Source of the DNA: Chloroflexota bacterium
GTDB lineage: Bacteria > Chloroflexota > Limnocylindria > Limnocylindrales > CSP1-4
Direction of reading: 5' to 3'
Assembly (NCBI GenBank): GCA_021786265.1
Contig: JAJYNP010000173.1
Span: forward strand, 27,128-91,127
DNA length: 64,000 nucleotides
Under the pieces are notes generated by a model. It was given only the letters and a program-made list of their open reading frames with translations. It did not search any database and was not told where the DNA came from. A program made the translations under genes and the position numbers. Numbering within the stretch: position 1 is the first letter of the stretch; the number at the start of each line of letters is the position of its first letter. This document shows positions 46,518 to 54,444 of this stretch, one piece after another.

Positions 46518-47299
46518 CAGATCAGCCTCCGGGAAGCCAGGAACTCCACGATCCGCTCGACGGCCGCGTCGGGCGCATCCCGCACGACCGTCGCACCGGC
46601 CCGCTCAGGCGGGGGCGTCGCCTCCTGGACGGTGGTGCGCGAGGCCGCCGATCCCACGCTCGCCGGGTCGATCCCGAGGTCCGCCAGCGACCACGTCGCG
46701 ATCTGCTTCGACCGCGCCTGCATGATCCCGCGGAGCGACGGGTACCGCGGCTCGCCGAGCAGCTGGGTGCCCGCGATGAGCGCCGGCATGCGTGCCTCGA
46801 TGACGTCGTACCCGGTGGGGCTGATGCGCCGGACCCGCACCACGCCCGCGGCGGGATCGGGCTCGATCGACGCGGCGTAGGAGAGATACGGCAGGCCCAG
46901 CCGGGTCGCCACGGCTGCCCCCACCACCCCGCCCTGCCCGTCGGACGTGTCGGCTCCGGCCAGGGCCAGATCGTAGTCCAGGCGGCCGAGCGCCGCCGCC
47001 AGCACGCGCCCGGTGGCCAGGGCGTCCGAGCCGGCCAGCGCGTCGTCTGCGACCTGCACGGCACGGGCGGCGCCCATGGCCAGCGCCTTGCGGATCGCCT
47101 CGACGGAGGGCGCGGGTCCCATGGTCAGCGTCACGACGTCGCCGCCGTGCGTCTCCACCAGCTTGAGCGCCGCCTCCAGCACGTACTCGTCGTTGCCGTT
47201 CGCCTCGAGGCCCGAAGAGCGGTCCACGCTCCAGCCGTCGACCAGCCGCTCGTTGCCGACGACCGGCACCGCCTTGAGCAGCACGACGATCTGCACCAT
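46517..47299 (-). CDS. etfB: Electron transfer flavoprotein beta subunit
   Basis: A 260-residue ETF beta subunit. It begins MVQIVVLLKAVPVV. The nucleotide region has NDEYVLEAALKLVE and TMGPAPSVEAIRKALAMGA, and the GADTSDGQGGVVGAAVA signature binds AMP or FAD phosphate. RYPSLRGIMQARSKQI is the usual C-terminal arm. It follows the acyl-CoA dehydrogenase gene by 67 bp. Confidence 0.95.
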   Translation of the reverse strand: MVQIVVLLKAVPVVGNERLVDGWSVDRSSGLEANGNDEYVLEAALKLVETHGGDVVTLTMGPAPSVEAIRKALAMGAARAVQVADDALAGSDALATGRVLAAALGRLDYDLALAGADTSDGQGGVVGAAVATRLGLPYLSYAASIEPDPAAGVVRVRRISPTGYDVIEARMPALIAGTQLLGEPRYPSLRGIMQARSKQIATWSLADLGIDPASVGSAASRTTVQEATPPPERAGATVVRDAPDAAVERIVEFLASRRLI

Positions 47300-47366
47300 T
47301 ACCTCCGCTCGGCCGGCCGGGCGACCGGATGCCGGCTCCTGGTGGAGGGCTCGTCGCTGGCGCCGC

Positions 47367-48515
47367 TCATTGCGCCGACAGGAGCGCGCGGGCGATGACG
47401 AGCCGCTGGATCTGCTGGGTTCCCTCGTAGAGCTGGGTGATCTTGGCGTCCCGCATCATCCGCTCGACCGGGTACTCCGTGATGTAACCGTACCCCCCCA
47501 GGACCTGGACGGCGTCGGTCGTCACCGCCATGGCGGTGTCGCCCGCGAAGAGTTTACACATGGCGGCCCAGCGGGCGGCGTCGGCTGCGCCCCCTTCGAT
47601 CTGCTCACAGGCCTCGTAGAGGAGATGCCGCGCCGCCTCGGTCCTGGTCGACATGTCGGCCAGCATGGCCCCCACCATCTGGTGCTCGCCGATGGGCTTG
47701 CCGAACTGCACGCGCTGGCGCGCGTAGTCGACCGCGACGTCGATCGCGCCCTGCGCGATCCCCACCGCCTGGGCGGCCACCCCCGGCCGGCTCCGGTTGA
47801 GCGTCTGCATGGCGATCCGAAAGCCCTCGCCCACCTCCCCGACGCGATTGGCGTCGGGCACGCGCACGCCGTCGAACACCAGCTCCGCCGTGGGTGACCC
47901 GCGGATCCCCATCTTGTGCTCCAGGCGCGCGACCTGGAACCCTGCCATGCCCCGCTCGACGTAGAAGAAGCTCAGGTCCCGGTGCCGCCCCGCCTCCGGG
48001 TCCGTCACGGCGAGCACGGCCACGAGGTCGGCCTCGCTGCCGTGACTGATGAAGCGCTTGGTCCCGTCGATCCGCCATCCGTCGCCGTCACGCACGGCCC
48101 GGGTGCGGATGCCAGCGGAGTCGGACCCCGCTCCCGCCTCCGTGAGGGCGAAGGCGTTGAGCAGCTGGCCGCTCGCGAGCCCCGGGATCCAGCGCCGCTT
48201 CTGGTCGTCGCTGCCGGCGAGCTGCAGGGGAAGCGACCCGAGGGCCTGCACCGCGAGGATCAGCCCGCTGGTGGCGCAGACGCGGCTGACTTCCTCGATC
48301 ATCAGGCAGTTGGTGAGGAGCGTGCCACCCAGTCCGCCGTGCTCCGGGGGGTAGATGAGCGCGAAGACATCGTGCTTCGCGAACAGCTCCACGATGTCCC
48401 GCGGGAACTCCCCGGCCTGGTCGATCTCTGCGGCCCGTGGGGCGATTCGCTCGCGGGCCAGCTCGCGCACAGCATCCCGTAGATCGATCTGCTCCTGGGT
48501 CAGGCGGCTGGTCAT
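47367..48515 (-). CDS. Acyl-CoA dehydrogenase
   Basis: A 382-residue flavoenzyme that oxidises acyl-CoA to enoyl-CoA and passes electrons to ETF. Family signatures are AFALTEAGAGSDSAGI, WRIDGTKRFISHG, and QVLGGYGYITEYPVERMMRDAKI. The catalytic Glu is in LYEGTQQIQR near the C-terminus, the short-chain type position. The ATG overlaps the stop of the Fe-S oxidoreductase gene (ATGA). The substrate chain is not evident. Confidence 0.95.
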   Translation of the reverse strand: MTSRLTQEQIDLRDAVRELARERIAPRAAEIDQAGEFPRDIVELFAKHDVFALIYPPEHGGLGGTLLTNCLMIEEVSRVCATSGLILAVQALGSLPLQLAGSDDQKRRWIPGLASGQLLNAFALTEAGAGSDSAGIRTRAVRDGDGWRIDGTKRFISHGSEADLVAVLAVTDPEAGRHRDLSFFYVERGMAGFQVARLEHKMGIRGSPTAELVFDGVRVPDANRVGEVGEGFRIAMQTLNRSRPGVAAQAVGIAQGAIDVAVDYARQRVQFGKPIGEHQMVGAMLADMSTRTEAARHLLYEACEQIEGGAADAARWAAMCKLFAGDTAMAVTTDAVQVLGGYGYITEYPVERMMRDAKITQLYEGTQQIQRLVIARALLSAQ

Positions 48516-50773
48516 GGCTGGATGCCCTCCTGTCCGTGCCCGCCCGTCGGGGCATGAGCTGGAATCGCGGGGGCCGGTGGCAGGCTCGCGGGCACCGGCG
48601 GCAGGCTCGCCGCGAGCAGCTCGGCGATGTCGATCGTCTGCACGCCCTCGCGTCCCGTACCTGCGTCCACGGCATCCGCCATCCCGTCACGCATCATCAC
48701 GAGACAGAACGGGCAGGCGGTCGCCACCGCGTCCGCGCCCGTCTCGAGCGCCTGCCGCGTCCGCTCCGCGTTGATGCGGATCCCGCGGCGCTCCTCCATC
48801 CACATCCGGCCGCCGCCGGCGCCACAGCAGAAGCTCTGCCGCCCGCGGCGGTCCATCTCGCGCAGCTCCAGGCCGGGCACTGCCGCCAGGACCGCCCGCG
48901 GCTCCTCGACCACCCCGTTGTACCGGGTCAGGTAACAGGAGTCGTGGTAGGTCACGGAACGCCCGCCGCCCGCCGGTTCCGGTTCCGCGGTCCCACCGGC
49001 CCCGGAGCGAAGCCGCCCATCGGCCACCAGGCGCGCCAGGTACGCGCTGTGATGCACCACCTCGTACCGGCCGCCGAACTGCGGGTACTCGTTGGCGAGC
49101 GTGTTGAAGCAGTGCGGACACGCGGTCAGGATCAGGGGCGGACGGTAGCGGTCCAGCGTCTCGACGTTCGCCTGCGCGAGCATCTGGTACAGGTACTCGT
49201 TGCCCATGCGGCGAGCAGGGTCGCCGGAGCAGCTCTCCTCCTGGCCGAGCACCGCGAACCGGACGCCTGCGGCATGCAGGCACGTGACGACCGCGCGGGC
49301 CACGCGGCGGTTCCGGTCGTCGAACGCGGCCGCGCATCCGACCCAGTACAGCACCTCGAACGCCGGGGGGGTCTCGCCGTTCCCGCCGCCGGCGCCCCTC
49401 CGTGCGACCACGTCCGCCGCGACGGGGACATCGAAGGGCAGCCCCCTCGCCCAGTCGAGCCGGGCGCTGCGCGGCTGCCCCCACGGGTTCCCGTGCCGCT
49501 CCATGTTGGTGAACGCGACCGTGACCTCCTGGGGGAACCGGCTCTCCTCGAGGACCAGGTTCCGTCGCAGCCCCACGATCTTGTCGACGTGCTCGATGGT
49601 CACGGGGCACGCCTCGACACATGCACCGCAGGTCACGCAGTCCCACACCGCGTCGTAGGGGATCGCCGCATCCACGATCGGTCGTGCCAGGGCGCCGGCC
49701 CGGGCGGCGGCGCTCCCGCCGGGGCGGTCGGCGGCGCTCCCGCCGGGGCGGTCGGCGGCGGGCATTCCGGGGGCGTCGGACGGGCGGATCCACGGGATCC
49801 GGGGCAGGCCCGGCAGCAGGACCGCGCCGGCCTCGGCGTCGATCGCCATCTGGCGGAGGCCCATCACGAAGGTCTTGGGGTTGAGCGGCTTGCCCGTGGC
49901 CCAGGCCGGGCACTGCGCCTGGCAGCGCCCGCACTCGGTGCAGGTGAACGCGTCGAGCAGGTCCTTCCAGCCGAGATCCGCGACCGACCGGACGCCGAAC
50001 GTTCCGGTCTCGGCCTCCAGGTCCATGGGCGGGAGCTCGCCGCGAGGGCGGAGCTTCCGGAAGGCGGTATTGAAGAACGCGGTGGCCACGTGCAGGTGCT
50101 TGGAGCCGGGCAGGTAGACCAGGAAGGCGGAGACGAGCAGGATGTTGGCCCACCATGCCAGCGCGAAGATCGCTGCCTGCGCGGCCGGTGCCAGCGGATT
50201 CGCGATCAGCTGCCCCAGGGGCCGGGAGACGAGCTCCGCGGGCGCATACGGATCGCCGTAACGGGCCAGCCTGAACGCCTCGGCGATCAACTCGGTGGCG
50301 ACGATCCCGCCGATCAGCACCAGGATCATGAGGGCGTCGCGCGAGAGCGTGATCCGTGCCGGCCGGGTCACCAGCCGTCGAAAGGCCGCGTAGACGACGG
50401 CCACGAGCACCGCCACGGCGAGGACGTTCCCGGCCGCCAGGACAGCCCGCCACACCCAGCCGTCCACGGGCCAGGCCAGGACGGTCTCCACGAGGCCGGC
50501 GGTCACCCGGTTGGCCGTGCCGATGGTCAGGACCACGAAGCCCCAGAAGATCGCGGCGTGCATGATGCCGGCGCGGAGGTCCCGGAACATGCGGACCTGC
50601 GCGATCGAGTACACGCCGAGGGACCTGAGCCGCTGCCCGGGCCGATCGCCGACCGACGACGCGCGTGCGGCGGCGAACACGCGGAGGTGCCGCGCCATCT
50701 GCAGGGCGAACACCACGATCGCAGCGAGGAAGACGAGGGGGGCGAGGGGGTAGAAGGGAACCTCCGAGGTCAT
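48512..50773 (-). CDS. Membrane Fe-S oxidoreductase, ETF:quinone-type (NarI-like plus HdrD-like)
   Basis: A 753-residue fusion. Six or so membrane segments (to about 240) resemble a heme-b/NarI-like subunit. Two [4Fe-4S] ferredoxin motifs follow: CTECGRCQAQCP (about 278) and CVTCGACVEACP (about 360). Two CCG domains follow, with GQEESCSGDPARRMG, CPHCFNTLANEYP, and YHDSCYLTRYNG, then FCCGAGGGRMW. Such proteins (EtfD/FadF-like) link ETF to the menaquinone pool. It is in one operon with acyl-CoA dehydrogenase and EtfBA, which supports that role. A 24-bp tandem repeat lies between the two ferredoxin motifs. Confidence 0.9.
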   Translation of the reverse strand: MTSEVPFYPLAPLVFLAAIVVFALQMARHLRVFAAARASSVGDRPGQRLRSLGVYSIAQVRMFRDLRAGIMHAAIFWGFVVLTIGTANRVTAGLVETVLAWPVDGWVWRAVLAAGNVLAVAVLVAVVYAAFRRLVTRPARITLSRDALMILVLIGGIVATELIAEAFRLARYGDPYAPAELVSRPLGQLIANPLAPAAQAAIFALAWWANILLVSAFLVYLPGSKHLHVATAFFNTAFRKLRPRGELPPMDLEAETGTFGVRSVADLGWKDLLDAFTCTECGRCQAQCPAWATGKPLNPKTFVMGLRQMAIDAEAGAVLLPGLPRIPWIRPSDAPGMPAADRPGGSAADRPGGSAAARAGALARPIVDAAIPYDAVWDCVTCGACVEACPVTIEHVDKIVGLRRNLVLEESRFPQEVTVAFTNMERHGNPWGQPRSARLDWARGLPFDVPVAADVVARRGAGGGNGETPPAFEVLYWVGCAAAFDDRNRRVARAVVTCLHAAGVRFAVLGQEESCSGDPARRMGNEYLYQMLAQANVETLDRYRPPLILTACPHCFNTLANEYPQFGGRYEVVHHSAYLARLVADGRLRSGAGGTAEPEPAGGGRSVTYHDSCYLTRYNGVVEEPRAVLAAVPGLELREMDRRGRQSFCCGAGGGRMWMEERRGIRINAERTRQALETGADAVATACPFCLVMMRDGMADAVDAGTGREGVQTIDIAELLAASLPPVPASLPPAPAIPAHAPTGGHGQEGIQP
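49706..49753 (-). repeat. In-frame 24-bp tandem repeat in the Fe-S oxidoreductase gene
   Basis: Two identical 24-bp units, encoding AADRPGGS twice, in a Pro/Gly-rich linker between the two ferredoxin motifs. The sequence shows no mismatch between units, which suggests a recent slippage event. The linker is longer than needed in this family; the effect on function is probably small. Confidence 0.9.
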
Positions 50774-51258
50774 CGCGTGCCCTCCCCTGGCGGATGATCG
50801 CCGCCGGCCAGCACCTCGAGCGCGTGCGGGATGAGCGCCGCGATGGCCTCGAGCGACTCCAGCGCCCCTCGCGGGCTGCCGGGCACCACGACGATCAGCG
50901 AACTCCCGAGGACGCCACCGAGCGAGCGAGACAGGGCCGCCAGCGGCGTCGAGCGTGACCCCGCGGACCGCATCAGCTCGCCCAGGCCCGGCACCTCGTA
51001 GTCCAGGATCGGCCGGACCGCCTGCGGGGTCACGTCGCGCGGCCCGAGTCCCGTCCCGCCGGCCACCACGACCAGCGCGTGGTCGGCGGCGGCCGCCCGC
51101 ACGGCGCCCGCGATCGGAACGGCGTCGTCCGGCACCAGGCCGAGATCCGGCGCGTGGCCGAGCGCCCGCAGCCGTGCCGCAAGGCGCGGACCCGTCTCGT
51201 CGGGACGCTCCCCGCGCGCCGAGCGGTCGCTCACGGTGAGGACGTAGGCCCGCGCCAC
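50770..51258 (-). CDS. Molybdopterin adenylyltransferase (MogA/MoaB)
   Basis: A 162-residue molybdenum-cofactor enzyme that adenylates molybdopterin. Motifs are LTVSDRSARGERPDETGP, VVAGGTGLGPRDVTPQAV, and PGSPRGALES. The stop overlaps the Fe-S oxidoreductase start (ATGA). MogA and MoaB are close in sequence, so I leave the symbol open. Confidence 0.92.
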   Translation of the reverse strand: MARAYVLTVSDRSARGERPDETGPRLAARLRALGHAPDLGLVPDDAVPIAGAVRAAAADHALVVVAGGTGLGPRDVTPQAVRPILDYEVPGLGELMRSAGSRSTPLAALSRSLGGVLGSSLIVVVPGSPRGALESLEAIAALIPHALEVLAGGDHPPGEGTR

Positions 51259-51294
51259 GTCAGGTGCCCCGCGGCACGCCGTAAGACGCGGGGG

Positions 51295-51882
51295 TCATCG
51301 CGCGTCGCGGCGCGCGGCCCGCCGGGGGCCGCGCGTGCCGGGCGGCAGCCGGCCGCCCCCGGCGGGCTCCGGGCCCGCCGGGCGGTGCCACTCGCCGGAC
51401 GCACCACCGGACTTCTCGAGCAGCCGCACGTGCCGGATCTCGGCGCCGCGGTCCACTCCCTTCAGCATGTCGTAGACCGTGAGCGCCGCCACCGATGCCG
51501 CCGTCAGCGCCTCCATCTCGACCCCGGTCTGGGCGATGGTGGCGGCCGTCGCACGGACGCGGAGGGTGGACGCGGCCCGGTCCGGCGTCACCTCCACCAC
51601 CAGGTCGGTCAACGGGATCGGGTGGCAGAGGGGGACCAGCTCGGACGTGCGCTTGCCGCCCATCACGCCGGCCAGCTCCGCGACCGTGAAGACGTCGCCC
51701 TTCGGCACGTCCCCGTCGATCACCAGGCTGAGCGTGTCCTGCGACACCACCACCTCGGCCTCCGCCACCGCCCGGCGGACGGTCGGGGGCTTCCCGCTGA
51801 CGTCCACCATGCGGGGCCTGCCCGCCCGGTCGACGTGGGTGAGCCGGCGGCGGGCGCTGCGCGGCGCTCCCGGCTCGTTCAT
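51295..51882 (-). CDS. moaC: Cyclic pyranopterin monophosphate synthase
   Basis: A 195-residue enzyme of the first molybdenum-cofactor step. Signatures are LTHVDRAGRPRMVDVSGK, GKRTSELVPLCHPIPLT, VEMEALTAASVAALTVYDMLK, and the Lys in LLEKSGG. The usual protein ends there; this one has about 35 extra Arg/Gly/Pro-rich residues. It lies 45 bp after moeA. moaA is not in the window. Confidence 0.94.
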   Translation of the reverse strand: MNEPGAPRSARRRLTHVDRAGRPRMVDVSGKPPTVRRAVAEAEVVVSQDTLSLVIDGDVPKGDVFTVAELAGVMGGKRTSELVPLCHPIPLTDLVVEVTPDRAASTLRVRATAATIAQTGVEMEALTAASVAALTVYDMLKGVDRGAEIRHVRLLEKSGGASGEWHRPAGPEPAGGGRLPPGTRGPRRAARRDAR

Positions 51883-51927
51883 CGCGCCACTCCGGCGTGG
51901 CTCATCATGCCCCTCCCCGGTGGATCG

Positions 51928-53235
51928 TCACGAGCCCTCGTCCTCCAGCTCCCACACCTCGACCTCGCTCCCTGCCGGGAGTCCCGGCACGTCCTCCGGG
52001 ACCACCGCGAGCCCATCGGCCGCCGCCAGCCCCGAGAGCATGTGGGATCCCTGTCCCTTCACGGGGCGCGCCAGGTAACGGTCCGGCCATGCCGGATCGC
52101 GCTCCAGCCGGACGCGCAGGAAGGCACGCCGTCCGGACGACTTGGTCACCGGCTCTGCCAGCGTGGCCCGCACGCGGCGCCGATCCGTCTCCTCGCCCCT
52201 GCCGCCCAGCGCGCGCAGGAGCGGCCGGACGAACAGCTCGAACGTGACGAATGCGCTCACCGGGTTGCCCGGGAGGCCGAACAGCGCGACCGGACGATCG
52301 GGATCGGCGGCGTCGCCGCCCCGTCCGGCCGTGGTCCACCCGAACGCCAGCGGCTTGCCGGGCTGGATCGCGACCCGCCAGAACGCCACCTCGCCCAGCG
52401 TCTCGAACGCGTCCTTGACGTGATCATGCGCCCCGACCGACACGCCGCCGCTGAGCACCACCACATCGGACCGGGCGACCGCTTCCGCGAGCATGCCGGC
52501 CAGCGTGAACGGATCGTCGGACGCGATGCCGAACGACGTGGCGACGGCTCCCGCGGCTCGCGACTGGACGAGCAGCGCGGGCGTGTTGCTGTCGTGGATG
52601 CGGCCGCTGCCCAGCGGATGCCCGGCGGGCGTCAGCTCGTCGCCGGTGGCAAGGATGCCAACCCTCGGTCGCCGGTACACCGCGACGTGCGCCACCCCGC
52701 ACGCCGCGGCAAGGGCCACCGCGGCCGGCCCGAGCACCCGACCGGCCTGCAGCACCGTGTCGCCCAGGCGAACGTCCTCTCCGGCACGCCGCAGGTTCGC
52801 GCCCGGCTGCACCGGAACGCGCACCCGCACCGAGTCCGGCAGCGCCGACACGCCGGCCGGCGCGTCGGTGTCCTCCACCGGCACCACGGCATCGGCCCCC
52901 GCCGGGATCATCGCGCCGGTCGTGATGCGCAGCGCGGTCCCGGGCTCCACGGCGCGAGCCGGCACGTGGCCCGCGGCGACCTCCCCGATCACGCGGAGCT
53001 CGACCGGTGCCGCTTCCGACGCCCGGGCCACGTCGGCCGAGCGGACCGCGAACCCGTCCATCGCGGTGTTGTCCCACGGCGGGAGCGACGTTCCGGCGAC
53101 GACCGGGGCGGCCAGCACCTGGCCGGCGGCATCCTCGGGGACGGCGTCCTCCACCGGCAGCGGCCGTGCGCCGGACAGGACGCGCTCGAGGGCCTCCTCG
53201 AGGCGCAGCATGCGGCCGTTCTCCGGCGAGGTCAT
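51928..53235 (-). CDS. moeA: Molybdopterin molybdenumtransferase MoeA
   Basis: A 435-residue enzyme that inserts molybdate into adenylated molybdopterin. Motifs are LPPWDNTAMDGFAVRS, ITTGAMIPAGADAVVPVEDT, ILATGDEL, GRIHDSNTPAL, and VVVLSGGVSVGAHDHV, plus FGLPGNPVSAFVTFELFV. The ATG at 53235 overlaps the stop of the upstream membrane gene (ATGA), which fixes it over a longer frame. Confidence 0.95.
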   Translation of the reverse strand: MTSPENGRMLRLEEALERVLSGARPLPVEDAVPEDAAGQVLAAPVVAGTSLPPWDNTAMDGFAVRSADVARASEAAPVELRVIGEVAAGHVPARAVEPGTALRITTGAMIPAGADAVVPVEDTDAPAGVSALPDSVRVRVPVQPGANLRRAGEDVRLGDTVLQAGRVLGPAAVALAAACGVAHVAVYRRPRVGILATGDELTPAGHPLGSGRIHDSNTPALLVQSRAAGAVATSFGIASDDPFTLAGMLAEAVARSDVVVLSGGVSVGAHDHVKDAFETLGEVAFWRVAIQPGKPLAFGWTTAGRGGDAADPDRPVALFGLPGNPVSAFVTFELFVRPLLRALGGRGEETDRRRVRATLAEPVTKSSGRRAFLRVRLERDPAWPDRYLARPVKGQGSHMLSGLAAADGLAVVPEDVPGLPAGSEVEVWELEDEGS

Positions 53236-53942
53236 GGACCGGGCGCTCGTGTCACGGCCCGCGCGCCCGGCGACGCCCCCGCACGTTCCAGCACCCGCAG
53301 GCGCGCGGTCGCCAGGAACCACGCGGCCGCACACAGCAGCAGCGTAACCGCGGCCAGGGTCATCGTGATCAGCTCCCAGAACGGCGTGGGGTACAGCTGG
53401 ACCATGCGCTCGGTCGCGACGTTGAACTCCCAGTTCCCCTGCGGGAAGAAGATCTCGTGGAACAGGGTGAAGGCCGTGTCGAAAGCGACGGCGAAGAAGA
53501 GGCCGATCGCACAGAACGCCGCCGCCAGCGCCACGGCCCCGTCTCGGACGGCTCGCCAGGCCCCCGGATCGCGCCGCCGTGGCATGAGCGTCACGATGAG
53601 TGCGATGGCCCCGAGAACCACCAGGGCCAGGAACGCGTGCAGCAGGTTCGAGGCGTCGCGCAGGTGCGAGGCCTCGGCCGCGTCGTAGAAGCGCGGCCCC
53701 CCGGGCGTTGCCGGAAACGCGAAGGTGGCCGGCCCGAAGACCAGCTCCGCCATGGTCCGGTCCGACACGTTGTGCGTGGCCGAGGCGGTCATGCCCAGGA
53801 TCCCGGCACTGCCGGCACTGTCCAGCGCGGCGTGAACGTACAGAGGATCGAGCAGCGCCACGACCGCGAGGCCGAGAATCGAGAGCGCGACGCCCGCGCC
53901 GATGACCACCCGGACCCCCACGCCGGCTTGCGGGCCCGGCAC
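53232..53942 (-). CDS. DUF1461-type integral membrane protein
   Basis: A 236-residue protein with four or five membrane segments. The layout of the DUF1461 family is seen: a first segment, a soluble loop with DRTMAELVFGPATFAF and SHLRDASNLLHAFL, then three more segments with FDTAFTLFHEIFFPQGNWEF. The function is unknown. GGAGGAG lies five bases before the GTG at 53942, which decides the start. It sits between the DUF4332 gene and moeA in one operon. Confidence 0.82.
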   Translation of the reverse strand: MPGPQAGVGVRVVIGAGVALSILGLAVVALLDPLYVHAALDSAGSAGILGMTASATHNVSDRTMAELVFGPATFAFPATPGGPRFYDAAEASHLRDASNLLHAFLALVVLGAIALIVTLMPRRRDPGAWRAVRDGAVALAAAFCAIGLFFAVAFDTAFTLFHEIFFPQGNWEFNVATERMVQLYPTPFWELITMTLAAVTLLLCAAAWFLATARLRVLERAGASPGARAVTRAPGP

Positions 53943-53944
53943 GG

Positions 53945-54334
53945 CTACTCCTCCTCGAGCGTCTGCGCCTGTTCCCACCAGCCCTCGACCGTCAGGTCAT
54001 CCGGTGGCTCCACGCCCAGGATGCGTGCGGCCCGCGCAAGGCGCGCGCGCAGCTCGTCGAGCGACAGGACCAGCACCTGTGCGATACCCGTGACCCCGGC
54101 CTGCGTGAAGATCGCCTGCTCGAGCGGCCCGAAGCGAGCGAGATTGAGGAGCGTGGCCTCGTCGCGCCAGTCGCCGACGTCGTTGGTCGTGGCGCCCAGC
54201 TGATCGGCCAGGTACTGGCGGCGCGTGGGCGTCTCCGAGACCTCGAGCAGCAGGCCCGTGGTGAAGATGCCCTGGCGATCGAGTCGCTCCTGGTAGACCA
54301 GGGGCACGCGCTGGAGCTGGGAGAGGGGCGGCAC
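53945..54334 (-). CDS. DUF4332 (helix-hairpin-helix-like) protein
   Basis: A 129-residue protein with two repeated helix-hairpin-helix-like units: VPLVYQERLDRQGIFTTGLLLE and LARFGPLEQAIFTQAGVTGIAQVL (each seen in parts), joined by YLADQLGATTNDVGDW. This resembles DUF4332, whose function is unknown. It is the first gene of the operon that goes on to moeA and the electron-transfer set. Confidence 0.72.
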   Translation of the reverse strand: MPPLSQLQRVPLVYQERLDRQGIFTTGLLLEVSETPTRRQYLADQLGATTNDVGDWRDEATLLNLARFGPLEQAIFTQAGVTGIAQVLVLSLDELRARLARAARILGVEPPDDLTVEGWWEQAQTLEEE

Positions 54335-54444
54335 GATTCGCGGGTCCTCCTGCTGCGAGCGCGCCGGAGCTGGCGCGTTTCGCCGGCCGCTCGCCGCTGC
54401 CGGCGCGGTGCGCTGGTGCTGATTATGCCGCGTCGCCCCGCCGG

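Noticed and set aside
48437..53688. Long plus-strand open frames of 786 and 869 codons
   Set aside because: They are antisense to the Fe-S oxidoreductase and molybdenum-cofactor genes and are rich in Arg, Gly and His without domain content.
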